Shown here: in pieces, positions 42,270 to 50,909 of the stretch
Position numbering within the stretch: position 1 is the stretch's first letter
Layout: each line of letters starts with the position of its first letter
Source of the DNA: an uncultured Clostridia bacterium
Lineage (GTDB): Bacteria; Bacillota; Clostridia; Christensenellales; Aristaeellaceae
NCBI GenBank assembly: GCA_934675735.1
Contig: CAKURR010000013.1
Coordinates: 15,025-79,024, forward strand
DNA: 64,000 nucleotides
Reading direction: 5' to 3'
Position numbers and translations under genes: made by a program
Notes under the pieces: model-generated
What the model was told of the DNA's origin: nothing
Databases searched by the model: none
Seen by the model: only the letters and a program-made list of their open reading frames with translations

Positions 42270-42517
42270 GTGGGAAATCCAAGAACCTCAGGTTCTTGGT
42301 GAGGATTGAAGCCATGCTCCCGCTGTGCGGGAGACAGCATGGCGGAAATCGGAAATCGCAAGGAGCCGGAACGGCGTTCGTGAAACGGGCGCGTCTGCCG
42401 CAGGCAGAGGACAGCGCCCCTATGCGAGTTTCCCGTCCTTTGGGGCAAAGCCCCATCGTTTCCCCTATCGCGAAGCGAACCCCAGCGCGCGTCAGGGAGC
42501 GAAGCGTTACCTGACGC
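42270..42517. repeat. Repeat-filled gap between aconitase-type and LysR genes
   Basis: 42279-42299 CCAAGAACCTCAGGTTCTTGG; 42373-42425 TTCGTGAAACGGGCGCG...AGGACAGCGCCC; 42494-42517 GCGTCAGG..CCTGACGC hairpin as at 4351. The gap 42102-42530 also holds the LysR promoter region (TATAAT near 42141); no gene is seen. Confidence 0.7.
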
Positions 42518-42530
42518 CGGAAACGCCGCT

Positions 42531-44459
42531 TTATTTCTGCGCGTCCCGAATGGCGTTGAGCAAACCGCCGTGCAGCAGCAGCTCGGCCTCATGCGGCGTA
42601 ATATCCAGCCGAAGCGGGATGTCGCGCCCCGTCGTCTCGTCGCGAAGGATGACGCGGCCGCTTTGCAGCGCGCCGTGCAGCGACGCAAAGGCCAGCACGT
42701 CGCCCTCGCCGATGGCGTCGTAATCCGCGCCGCTTTCAAACGTCAGCGGCAGAATGCCGAAATTTATCAGGTTCGAGCGGTGGATGCGCGCAATGCTCTT
42801 GGCAATCACCGCGCAAACGCCCAGATAGCGCGGCATGACGGCGGCATGCTCGCGGCTCGAACCCTGCCCGTAGTTTTCGCCCGCCACAATCACGGGATTG
42901 GCGCATCTGCGCGCGCGCTCCGCGAAATCCGGCACAAGGCGGATGAACGTCGATTTGGATGCCTCCGGTATGTTCGCGCGCAGCGACACATACTGCGGCC
43001 CGGCGGGCGCAATCTCGTCGGTGGAGACGTGATCCCCCAGCTTAATCACCACGTCCGAACGCATCGCGTCCGGCAGCGCGTCAAACACGGGCATGGGGCG
43101 GATGTTCGGCCCGCGCACGATTTCCGTGCCGCGCCCGTCCTTCGGCGGGAAAATCAGCATCGCGTCATCCTGCTCGTAAACGTCCGGCTCGTGCACCTGC
43201 GCCAAAATCGCGGGGTCGATGACCTCGTCGGCGCTCGCCAGCCGCCCCAGCACCGCGCAGGCCGCCGCCGATTCCGTCGAGGCCAGATACACGGAGGAAT
43301 CCACCGTGCCGCAGCGCCCCTTGAAGTTGCGGTTGGAGGTGCGCACGGAAACGCCGCCCGTCCGCACGGATTGGCCCATGCCCACGCACGGCCCGCAGCC
43401 GCATTCCAGAATGCGCGCGCCGCTCTGCACAAAGATATCCATGCTCCCATCCTCGATGAGCATGCGGTAAATCTGCCGCGTGCCGGGGCTGACCACCAGG
43501 CTCACGTTTGGCGCGGCGACATGCCCCTTGAGCACGAGCGCCGCGCGGCGCAGATCGCTGTATGAGCTGTTGGTGCAGCTGCCGATATACACCTGATCCA
43601 CCGCAACCTTTTCCGCCTCGTCAATCGGGCAGACGTGGTCGGGCAGGTGCGGCAGCGCGACCATCGGGCGGATATCCGACAGGCAGCACTCGATTTCCTC
43701 GTCGTAGGCCGCGTCGTCCGAGGCCGCCAGCGGCACGTAATCCGCCGCGCGCCCGTTCGCCGTCAGATACGCCTTGAGCACGTCATCCGACGGAAACACG
43801 GAGGACGTCGCACCCGTCTCCGCGCCCATGTTGGCCAGCGTCATGCGCTGGGGCACGGTCAGGTTTTTCAGCCCTTCGCCCGCGTATTCGAGCACCTTGC
43901 CCTTGCCGCCCGCCACGCCGATTTGGCCGACGAGCCGGAGCGCCGCGTCCTTGGCGCTCACGCCCGGGCGCAGCGCGCCCGTCACGCGCACCCGAACCAC
44001 CTTCGGCATGCTCAGCCGCAAGGGGAAACCGGCCATCGCCGCCGCCACGTCAATGCCGCCCACGCCGATGCCCAGCATGCCCGCCGCGCCTGCGGAGGGC
44101 GTGTGGCTGTCGTTGCCGATGAGGATTTTGCCGGGCTTGGAAAACCGCCCCAGATGCACGAGGTGGCAGATGCCGTTGCCCGCGCGGGAGAGCACAAGGC
44201 CGTATTTCTCCGCAATGGTTTTGAGATACGTGTGGTCGTCCGGATTTTTATAATCCATGTACACCATGTTGTGATCCACATAGCTGACGGAAAGCTCCGT
44301 TTTCACCCGCTCGATGCCCATGCTTTCAAACGCGATGTAGCAGAGCATGCCCAGCGCATCCTGGGTCAGGGTCTGGTCTACGCGGAGCGCAATCTCTTCC
44401 CCCGTCTCCAGCGTGCCGGAAACGAGGTGCGCCGCCAAAATCTGCCGCGTGATGTTCAC
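42531..44459 (-). CDS. Aconitase-family hydro-lyase, second of a tandem pair
   Basis: A 642-residue single-chain aconitase/homoaconitase-type enzyme. Fe-S ligands are Cys in GSCTNSSYSDL and CGCGPCVGMGQ. RTSNRNFKGRCG and the swivel-domain ENYGQGSSREHAA are substrate-binding loops. The GTG start at 44459 overlaps the preceding stop (GTGA), so it is translationally coupled to the other aconitase-type gene. The start has AAGGAAGG upstream. Members of this length act on citrate/isocitrate, isopropylmalate, homocitrate or methylated malates; which one is not clear. The two tandem copies differ substantially, suggesting distinct substrates. Confidence 0.88.
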   Translation of the reverse strand: MNITRQILAAHLVSGTLETGEEIALRVDQTLTQDALGMLCYIAFESMGIERVKTELSVSYVDHNMVYMDYKNPDDHTYLKTIAEKYGLVLSRAGNGICHLVHLGRFSKPGKILIGNDSHTPSAGAAGMLGIGVGGIDVAAAMAGFPLRLSMPKVVRVRVTGALRPGVSAKDAALRLVGQIGVAGGKGKVLEYAGEGLKNLTVPQRMTLANMGAETGATSSVFPSDDVLKAYLTANGRAADYVPLAASDDAAYDEEIECCLSDIRPMVALPHLPDHVCPIDEAEKVAVDQVYIGSCTNSSYSDLRRAALVLKGHVAAPNVSLVVSPGTRQIYRMLIEDGSMDIFVQSGARILECGCGPCVGMGQSVRTGGVSVRTSNRNFKGRCGTVDSSVYLASTESAAACAVLGRLASADEVIDPAILAQVHEPDVYEQDDAMLIFPPKDGRGTEIVRGPNIRPMPVFDALPDAMRSDVVIKLGDHVSTDEIAPAGPQYVSLRANIPEASKSTFIRLVPDFAERARRCANPVIVAGENYGQGSSREHAAVMPRYLGVCAVIAKSIARIHRSNLINFGILPLTFESGADYDAIGEGDVLAFASLHGALQSGRVILRDETTGRDIPLRLDITPHEAELLLHGGLLNAIRDAQK

Positions 44460-46378
44460 GATTGCCCGCCTTCCTTTCGCCGCGCGCATACCCACGGCAC
44501 CAGACCGCCCGCGCGCCAAATCTCCTTTTCGCGCTCCGTCATCGCCGCTTTGACGATGATGTCGCAGCCCCGCGTCAAGTTGCGCACGGTGATGCGCTCC
44601 CCCGCCGCCAGCTGCTCCCGAACATGCGCAATGCTCAGTTTGTCGCCCCGCTCAATCAAAGCTCTGTCCTCCGCCCGCTCGAAAATCAGCGGCAGAACGC
44701 CGTAATTGATGAGGTTCGCCCGATGAATGCGGTGCATGGAAACCGCAAGCACGGCTTCCACGCCGAGCACCATGCAGCCGATGGCCGCATGCTCGCGGCT
44801 CGAGCCCTGCGCATAGTTCGCCCCGCCGACGATAATCGAGCTGCCCATCGCCTTGGCGCGCTCGGGGAAGGTCGGGTCGATATGGGCGAACAGGTGCTCC
44901 GCCAGCGCGGGAATGTTGGTTCTGAGCGTAAGCACATGCTGCTGAGGCGGCACGATGTCATCCGTGGAAATGCCGTCTCCCAGACTCAGCACGACCTCCG
45001 CTTCGATGCTCTCCGGCGGCTTTTCCCGCACGGGGAGCGGGCGGATGTTGTCACCCATCAGAATCGGCGCGTTCGAGGGCGCGTATTCCACATAGCCGGG
45101 CATCTTTTCACGCTGCTCTTCATCTGGAATCGCCGCCAGCGCTTCATAGCCCGAAAGCTCAAACGGCGAGGTCAGCGTGCCGCTGACAGCCGAGGCCGCC
45201 GCCGTCTCCGCGCTGCACAAAAACATGCGCGCGTCGCCCGTGCCCGAGCGGCCGGGAAAGTTGCGGTTCGTGCTGCGCAGAATGGTCGCCCCGGGCTCGG
45301 GCATCTGCCCGATGCCCATGCACGGGCCGCAGCCGCATTCCAGCACGCGGACGCCCGCTTCCAGATAGACGCTCAGCCAGCCGTTTTTCTGCAAAGCATT
45401 CATGATTTCGCGGCTGCCGCACTGCAAAAAGACGTTGACATCCGGCGAGACGCGCCTGCCGCGGAGCAGCGCCGCCGCGCGCGCCAAATCGATATACGAG
45501 CCGTTGGTGCAGCTGCCGATGACAATCTGCGAAAAGCTTTCCCGCTCGGCCTGCGAAATCGGCACGCCGTAATCCGGTTCGCCCGGCAGGGCGACCATCG
45601 GCTCGACCTCGGTCAGATTCAGCCGGATTTCGCTGTCATAAACCGCGTCCGCGTCGGCGGCAAGGGGCTTATACTGCGCTTCTCTGCCCCGCGCGGCCAA
45701 AAAGCGGCGGGTCGTCTCATCCGACGGGAACACGGAGGACGTCGCGCCCGCTTCCGCGCCCATGTTGCACAGCGTCGCCCGCTGGTGGATGGAAAGCGAC
45801 GCCGCGCCCTCGCCGCCGTACTCCGCCACGCAGCCCAGAAAGCCCTTGACGCCAATCTTCGCCAGCAGCGCCAGCGCCGCATCTTTGGCGCTCACGCCCG
45901 GGCGGAGCGCGCCTTCCAGCGTGACGCGCACCACGCGCGGCTCAGAGAAGAACACCGGCACGCCGCTCATGGCGACGGCGATATCCATGCCGCCCATGCC
46001 CACGCCCAGCATGCCCAGCGCGCCCGCCGTCGCCGTGTGGCTGTCCGCGCCCGCGAGCAGGCAGCCCGGGCGCGCGAAATCGTGATAATACAGGCTGTGG
46101 CAAATGCCGTGCCCCGGCTCGGAATACACCGCGCCGTAACGCTTTGCACAGCTGCGCATAAAGCGCTGATCTGCCGCCGTGGACGGCGACATGCCCACCA
46201 GATTGTGGTCGTTGAAGATAAACGCCCGCTCCACATTGATGCGGGGCAGATTCATCGCGCCGAACCCCATGAACGCCAGCAGGCCGGACATATCGTGCAC
46301 CAGCGTGTGGTCCGGCAGATAGCCGCCGTCCGCCGTTCGGTGCGCGCTCAAGATTTTTTCAGTCAGCGTCTGACCCAT
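44456..46378 (-). CDS. Aconitase-family hydro-lyase, first of a tandem pair
   Basis: A 640-residue aconitase-type enzyme. Iron-sulfur Cys in GSCTNGSYIDL and CGCGPCMGIGQ; RSTNRNFPGRSG and ANYAQGSSREHAA in the substrate site; GADSHTATAGALG in the N-terminal part. ATG 46378 follows GGAGGAG. It overlaps the next gene by four bases. Placed between malic enzyme and the LysR/TctABC operon, it could isomerise a tricarboxylate taken up by TctABC. No citrate synthase or isocitrate dehydrogenase is in the window. Confidence 0.9.
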   Translation of the reverse strand: MGQTLTEKILSAHRTADGGYLPDHTLVHDMSGLLAFMGFGAMNLPRINVERAFIFNDHNLVGMSPSTAADQRFMRSCAKRYGAVYSEPGHGICHSLYYHDFARPGCLLAGADSHTATAGALGMLGVGMGGMDIAVAMSGVPVFFSEPRVVRVTLEGALRPGVSAKDAALALLAKIGVKGFLGCVAEYGGEGAASLSIHQRATLCNMGAEAGATSSVFPSDETTRRFLAARGREAQYKPLAADADAVYDSEIRLNLTEVEPMVALPGEPDYGVPISQAERESFSQIVIGSCTNGSYIDLARAAALLRGRRVSPDVNVFLQCGSREIMNALQKNGWLSVYLEAGVRVLECGCGPCMGIGQMPEPGATILRSTNRNFPGRSGTGDARMFLCSAETAAASAVSGTLTSPFELSGYEALAAIPDEEQREKMPGYVEYAPSNAPILMGDNIRPLPVREKPPESIEAEVVLSLGDGISTDDIVPPQQHVLTLRTNIPALAEHLFAHIDPTFPERAKAMGSSIIVGGANYAQGSSREHAAIGCMVLGVEAVLAVSMHRIHRANLINYGVLPLIFERAEDRALIERGDKLSIAHVREQLAAGERITVRNLTRGCDIIVKAAMTEREKEIWRAGGLVPWVCARRKEGGQS

Positions 46379-46417
46379 GTTCTCCTCCGTCTGTCCATTA
46401 AGGTATAGGAAAAAAGG

Positions 46418-46603
46418 AGCTGTCAAGCTGATAAATCTGATATTTCAAGAATAGCTAAGTATTTTAGGTTTCCAAAGAGGTTTTCGGTCGTTGCCGCCTG
46501 CGGCGGAAACAAACGACAGAAAACGAAAGCCCCATATCTCCTAAGACGGAGTAATACCCGGAAAATTGCCTCTTGAAATGTTCAGTTTAAGCCTGACAGC
46601 ACC
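46418..46603. repeat. Inverted-repeat element carrying a nested second repeat
   Basis: Arms GGAGCTGTCAAGC..TAAA..ATTTCAAGA (46418-46450) and TCTTGAAAT..TTTAAGCCTGACAGC (46571-46601) match the element at 33169-33246. The loop contains a GTTTCC-AAGAGGTTTTCGG repeat (46467-46534), as if one element had inserted in another. Confidence 0.75.
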
Positions 46604-46633
46604 GATTGCTCGCTTAACTGCCGCCCGACAGCG

Positions 46634-47803
46634 TTAAATTCTCGCCACGCCGGTCTCGCGGGCCGCCTTCATCACGGCGTCCGCCACGGCGCGGGCCACG
46701 CGCTTATCCAGCGCATCCGGCAGAATGTAATCCACGGAGAGCTTGTCGCCCACCAAATCGGAGAGCGCATGGGACGCGGCCATCTTCATCTCTTCGTTGA
46801 TGCAGGTGGCGCGGCAGTCCAGCGCGCCGCGGAAAATGCCGGGGAAAGCCATCACGTTGTTGATTTGGTTCGGGAAGTCGCTGCGGCCCGTGCCCACAAC
46901 CGCCGCGCCCGCGGCCTTCGCCTCGTCGGGCATGATTTCGGGCACCGGATTCGCCATCGCAAAGACAATCGGGTCTTTGGCCATCGAGCGAACCATGTCC
47001 TGCGTCAGCACGCCGGGCGCGCTCACGCCGATGAACACATCCGCGTCCTTCACCGCGTCGGCCAGCTTGCCGCGCAGATGCTCGCGGTTGGTGACCTTAG
47101 CCATCTCCGCCTGCGCCGGATTCAGCTCTTCCATGCCCTCGTCGATGATGCCGAAGCGGTCAACCAGCGTCAAATGCTTCACGCCCAGGTTCAGCATGTG
47201 CTTGGAAATCGCGATGCCCGCGCTGCCCGCGCCGTTGAGCACCACGCGCGCCGTGCCGATATCCCTGCCCGTCACCTTGAGCGCGCCGAGCAGCGCGGCG
47301 GCGACGACGACGGCCGTGCCGTGCTGGTCGTCGTGGAAAACGGGGATATCGCAGATTTCCTTCAGCCGACGCTCGATTTCAAAGCAGCGCGGCGCGGCGA
47401 TATCCTCCAGATTGATGCCGCCGAAGGAACCGGCCAGCAGGCTGATGGTCTGCACGATTTCGTCCACATTCTTGGAGCGGACGCAGAGCGGGAACGCATC
47501 CACGTCGGCAAACGCCTTAAACAGCGCGCACTTGCCCTCCATGACGGGCATGCCCGCCTCCGGCCCGATATCGCCCAGACCAAGCACCGCGGTGCCGTCC
47601 GTGATGACGGCGACCAGATTGGCGCGGCGCGTCAGCTCGTAGGATTTGTTCACGTCGTCATGAATGACCATGCAGGCTTCCGCAACGCCCGGGGTATACG
47701 CCAGGGACAGGTCGTGGCGGTCGTTGATGGGCGCGCGGGAAATGACCTCGATTTTGCCCTTCCACTCATAGTGCTTGGCCAGCGATTCTTCACGGATATT
47801 CAT
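46634..47803 (-). CDS. Malic enzyme (NAD-dependent type, short form)
   Basis: A 389-residue oxidative decarboxylase of malate to pyruvate and CO2. Motifs: SLAYTPGVAEAC, VITDGTAVLGLGDIGPEAGMPVMEGKC, VFHDDQHGTAVV (metal and catalytic region), and the Rossmann loop NGAGSAGIAI. Length is typical of the bacterial short class without a phosphotransacetylase domain. ATG 47803 has AAAGGA eight bases upstream; earlier ATGs give a non-homologous extension. Downstream on the same strand are the aconitase-type pair. It would finish the path from fumarate through malate to pyruvate. Confidence 0.95.
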   Translation of the reverse strand: MNIREESLAKHYEWKGKIEVISRAPINDRHDLSLAYTPGVAEACMVIHDDVNKSYELTRRANLVAVITDGTAVLGLGDIGPEAGMPVMEGKCALFKAFADVDAFPLCVRSKNVDEIVQTISLLAGSFGGINLEDIAAPRCFEIERRLKEICDIPVFHDDQHGTAVVVAAALLGALKVTGRDIGTARVVLNGAGSAGIAISKHMLNLGVKHLTLVDRFGIIDEGMEELNPAQAEMAKVTNREHLRGKLADAVKDADVFIGVSAPGVLTQDMVRSMAKDPIVFAMANPVPEIMPDEAKAAGAAVVGTGRSDFPNQINNVMAFPGIFRGALDCRATCINEEMKMAASHALSDLVGDKLSVDYILPDALDKRVARAVADAVMKAARETGVARI

Positions 47804-47999
47804 GTGTTTCATCCTTTCTTTGCTCGAATATGAAAGCGTCTGTTTGGTACAGTCTTTTGAATTTCGACTTCTTTTTTGTTTAATCTTACCATATATTCGT
47901 CGCAAAGTAAAATTCGTTTTCATGATTGAATCAATAAGCAAATGTGATGACGGCCCGCGCGGCGGCCATTTTTCTGGACACCAGCTTAAAATATAAGAA

Positions 48000-48155
48000 T
48001 CAGGTTATCACTATGGATACTTCTCTGAATTTAGCGGGAGGCATCCATTTTGTTTTAGCTTGAATTCTACTGTTATTGTAATAGTCGATATAATCTGCAA
48101 TGGCCTTGGAGAAAGCTTCAAAGGAAGGATAGTTCTTCTCAAAACCATAAAAATA
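48000..48155 (-). pseudogene. IS3-family transposase remnant (OrfB C-terminus)
   Basis: Minus-strand translation gives FEKNYPSFEAFSKAIADYID, then YYNNSRIQAKTKWMPPAKFR and a stop: the C-terminal end of an IS3/IS150-type OrfB with its DDE-domain tail. Nothing upstream remains; the break falls at a GC-rich hairpin (48156-48186). The adjacent sequence to about 47966 (GTGTCCAGAAAAATGG on the minus strand) looks like the IS end. Confidence 0.85.
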
Positions 48156-48186
48156 CCCCCAATACCGGGTGTCCGGTATTAGGGGG
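48151..48186 (-). terminator. Strong hairpin at the IS remnant edge
   Basis: CCCCC-AATACCGG / CCGGTATT-GGGGG stem with TATTTTTAT on the minus strand. Could be a terminator or a repeat that interrupted the IS. Confidence 0.55.
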
Positions 48187-48230
48187 ACATATCAAAATTC
48201 TTTCCGTTTTTTCATTTTGGATTTTCCGGT

Positions 48231-48259
48231 TTGCCTTTTGGCGTTCGGCGCGATATAAT
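48231..48259 (+). promoter_or_regulatory. Promoter of rarA
   Basis: TTGCCT, 17 bases, TATAAT; 31 bases before the ATG. Confidence 0.8.
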
Positions 48260-48289
48260 GAAGAAACGCTCTTAGAAGGGGAGGATTTC

Positions 48290-49600
48290 ATGCAGGACTT
48301 ATTTTCATCCAAAGAAGCGGCGCTCAGCCCGCTGGCCGACCGCATGCGCCCGCGAACGCTGGATGAGTTCATCGGTCAGGGGCACATCGTCGGGCCGGGA
48401 CGGCTGCTCCGCCGCGCCATCGAGGCCGACCGCATGACCTCTTCCATCTTCTACGGCCCGCCGGGTTGCGGCAAAACGACACTCGCCTCCATCATCGCCA
48501 ACACGACGCATTCCGCTTTCGTGCAGCTCAACGCCGTGACCAGCGGCGTGGCAGACGTTCGCCAGGTCATCAAAGAGGCGCAGGACAGGCGCAGCCTGTA
48601 CGGGCAGGCGACGTATCTGCTGCTGGACGAATGCCACAGGTGGAGCAAGTCGCAGAGCGACAGCATCCTGCCCGCCATCGAGCGCGGCGTGGTGCGTTTC
48701 ATCGGCTCGACGACGGAAAACCCGCTGGTGTCGATGACGCCGGCCATCGTGAGCCGGTGCCGCATCTTTCAATTCTATCCGCTCGGCGAAGCGGATGTGA
48801 TGCTCGCCATGCGCCGCGCGCTGGCCGACAAGGAACGCGGTTTCGGCGGCACGCGCGTGCAGATGGACGAGGACGCAATGCGCCACATCGCGCGAATCGC
48901 CAACGGCGACGTGCGTTCGGCGCTCGGCGCGCTGGAGCTGGCCGTGCTGACGACCGAGCCGAGCGACGACGGCGCGATTCACGTGACGATGGAGGTTGCG
49001 GAGGAATCCATCCAGAAGCCGGTCATTCGCTGCGACGAATCGCTGTATTACGACATGCTCTCGGCGTTCTGCAAGAGTCTGCGCGGCAGCGACGCGGATG
49101 CGGCGATGGCGTGGTTTGCGCGGCTTTTATACGCGGGCGTTGACCCGCGGCTGATTGCGCGGCGCATCATCGCGCACGCGAGCGAGGACGTGGGCCTGGC
49201 GAACCCGACGGCGATGCTGCAAGCCGTCGCCGCGTCTCAGGCGCTGGAAGCGGTCGGTCTGCCGGAAGCGCGGTTATCGATGGCCCAGGCGATTATCGCC
49301 ATCTGCGAAAGCCCGAAATCGAACTCGGTCGTCATGGCGCTGGACCAATCCGTCGCGGACGCGGAGAAGGGCGGTTTCGGCCCCGTGCCGATTCATCTGC
49401 GGGACACACACTACGCCGGGCACGAGCGTTTGGGCAGCGGTGCGGCCTACAAATACCCGCACGACTACCCCGGCCACTGGGTCAAGCAGGATTACATGCC
49501 GCCGGAGGTCAAGGGCCGCCGCTACTACGTTCCGTCCGATCAGGGGCAGGAGCTGAAGCTGCGCGAGCGCCGCAAAACGAGAGGGATTGTGGACCCGTGA
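48290..49600 (+). CDS. rarA: Replication-associated recombination ATPase RarA
   Basis: A 436-residue AAA+ clamp-loader-like protein (RarA/MgsA/WRNIP1) that acts at stalled forks. Start PLADRMRPRTLDEFIGQGHI, Walker A GPPGCGKTT, Walker B LLLDECHRWSKSQSD (most members have DEIHRFNK), sensor GSTTENP, and the C-terminal tetramerisation domain with ASEDVGLANP and YKYPHDYPGHWV. SD GGGGAGG. Single-gene unit followed by repeats. Confidence 0.96.
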   Translation: MQDLFSSKEAALSPLADRMRPRTLDEFIGQGHIVGPGRLLRRAIEADRMTSSIFYGPPGCGKTTLASIIANTTHSAFVQLNAVTSGVADVRQVIKEAQDRRSLYGQATYLLLDECHRWSKSQSDSILPAIERGVVRFIGSTTENPLVSMTPAIVSRCRIFQFYPLGEADVMLAMRRALADKERGFGGTRVQMDEDAMRHIARIANGDVRSALGALELAVLTTEPSDDGAIHVTMEVAEESIQKPVIRCDESLYYDMLSAFCKSLRGSDADAAMAWFARLLYAGVDPRLIARRIIAHASEDVGLANPTAMLQAVAASQALEAVGLPEARLSMAQAIIAICESPKSNSVVMALDQSVADAEKGGFGPVPIHLRDTHYAGHERLGSGAAYKYPHDYPGHWVKQDYMPPEVKGRRYYVPSDQGQELKLRERRKTRGIVDP

Positions 49601-49684
49601 GGGCTGGGGAACGTTGGGACGCTGAAACGGGAAACTCGCATAGTCGCCTTTGGCTCCTTGCGATTTCCGATTTTCGCCGCGCTG

Positions 49685-49760
49685 AGCCCCGCACAGCGGG
49701 CGCGCGGCTTCAATCCCCAAACCCTGCCAAGAACCTGAGGTTCTTGGATTTCCCATTTTT
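49685..49760 (+). repeat. Palindromic repeat after rarA
   Basis: CCCGCACAGCGGG hairpin followed by CCAAGAACCTGAGGTTCTTGG (49727-49747) and ATTTCCCATTTTT. No gene is seen in 49601-49964 apart from a promoter. Confidence 0.75.
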
Positions 49761-49831
49761 GAGTGCTTCGCACTCAAACGAAGAAAATTCATGTTTCCAT
49801 CTTCGTTCTTTTCAAAAACAGTTTTCCTGCA

Positions 49832-49860
49832 TTGACAGTCATTTTTGTGTTTGTTATAAT
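49832..49860 (+). promoter_or_regulatory. Promoter of the HD-GYP/dus unit
   Basis: TTGACA, 17 bases, TATAAT, full consensus. Confidence 0.9.
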
Positions 49861-49964
49861 AAACGCATCTTTATAGACTCTGCACGTCGTCCCCATGCAA
49901 TTCGGAAAAAGCTGCTCAGGCAGCTCTTTCTTTTGGCAGATGCTTTTCAGGGAGGATTTTTCGC

Positions 49965-50909
49965 TTGAAAAACCTGTTTGTTTCCCGCGCGGGCGATTCG
50001 CTCATCAACGTCACCCAGAACCGAAACTCCTATCGCCTGCTCGCCAATTTCGACAACACCAACGTCATTCTGCTGCAAATCGGCGCGGGTTCGGTGGTCT
50101 GGCTCACGCCCGACCCGTCCCGCCCCGCCTATCTGGAATATTACACGCTGCTGACGGGGCGGCTGACGCTGCACAGCGAGCCGGATGCGGATCAGGAACT
50201 TCTGCCCGGCGACTCGTTTTACACCACGGGCATCGACCGCGACATCTCCGTCACGCCGCTGACCGACGTGCGCCTGCTGTGCTTCACCTCGCAGCCCGTT
50301 TTCGACGATTTCATGGGATTTGTCAACGACCTTAACGATTTGAACGCGCAAATCAACCGCAAGGACCATTACACCTACAACCACAGCCGCCGCGTCATGC
50401 GCTTCACCGAGGCGCTCTGTCATCGGCTGAACGTCCCGTCCGAAGCGACGCACACGCTGCTGCTCGCCGCGCTGTATCACGACGTCGGCAAGTGCTACCA
50501 GTCCACGGAAATCCTCTCCAAGCCCGGCCGCCTGACCGACGCGGAATACGAGACCATCAAGCGCCACCCCATCGACAGCTATAACCTGCTCGCCGCGCGC
50601 TTTCCCAAGGCCGTCGCGCAAATCGCGCGCAGCCACCACGAGCGGCTGGACGGAAGCGGCTACCCCGACCACCTGACGGCCGACCAAATGCCGCTTGAGG
50701 TCCGCATTCTTTCCGTCGCGGATACCTTCGACGCGATGACCTCCGACCGCCCATATAAGAAGGGCATCCCGACGCGGCGCGCCATTTCCGAGCTGATGAC
50801 GATGACGAATCAATACGACAAAGACGTGCTCGCCGCGCTCAAGACCATCGTGGACGACGGCACAGCGGATAAAATCTGCCGCATCGGCCTGGAGGATGAC
50901 CGCCCATGA
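49965..50909 (+). CDS. Cupin-like plus HD-GYP domain protein
   Basis: A 314-residue protein. Residues about 25-110 form a beta-rich cupin-like domain (YYTLLTGRLTLH then LLPGDSFYTTGID). Residues about 130-300 are an HD-GYP phosphodiesterase-type domain: HSRRVMRFTEAL, LYHDVGKCY (HD), HHERLDGSGYP (the GYP signature, intact) and VADTFDAMTSDRPYKKG. HD-GYP proteins usually hydrolyse cyclic dinucleotides. The TTG start has GGGAGGA eight bases upstream. It overlaps dus by an ATGA. The ligand of the cupin part is unknown. Confidence 0.88.
   Translation: MKNLFVSRAGDSLINVTQNRNSYRLLANFDNTNVILLQIGAGSVVWLTPDPSRPAYLEYYTLLTGRLTLHSEPDADQELLPGDSFYTTGIDRDISVTPLTDVRLLCFTSQPVFDDFMGFVNDLNDLNAQINRKDHYTYNHSRRVMRFTEALCHRLNVPSEATHTLLLAALYHDVGKCYQSTEILSKPGRLTDAEYETIKRHPIDSYNLLAARFPKAVAQIARSHHERLDGSGYPDHLTADQMPLEVRILSVADTFDAMTSDRPYKKGIPTRRAISELMTMTNQYDKDVLAALKTIVDDGTADKICRIGLEDDRP

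Noticed and set aside
42102..42530. A hidden gene in the repeat-rich gap
   Set aside because: Short frames there lie across palindromic repeats with copies elsewhere and lack an SD.
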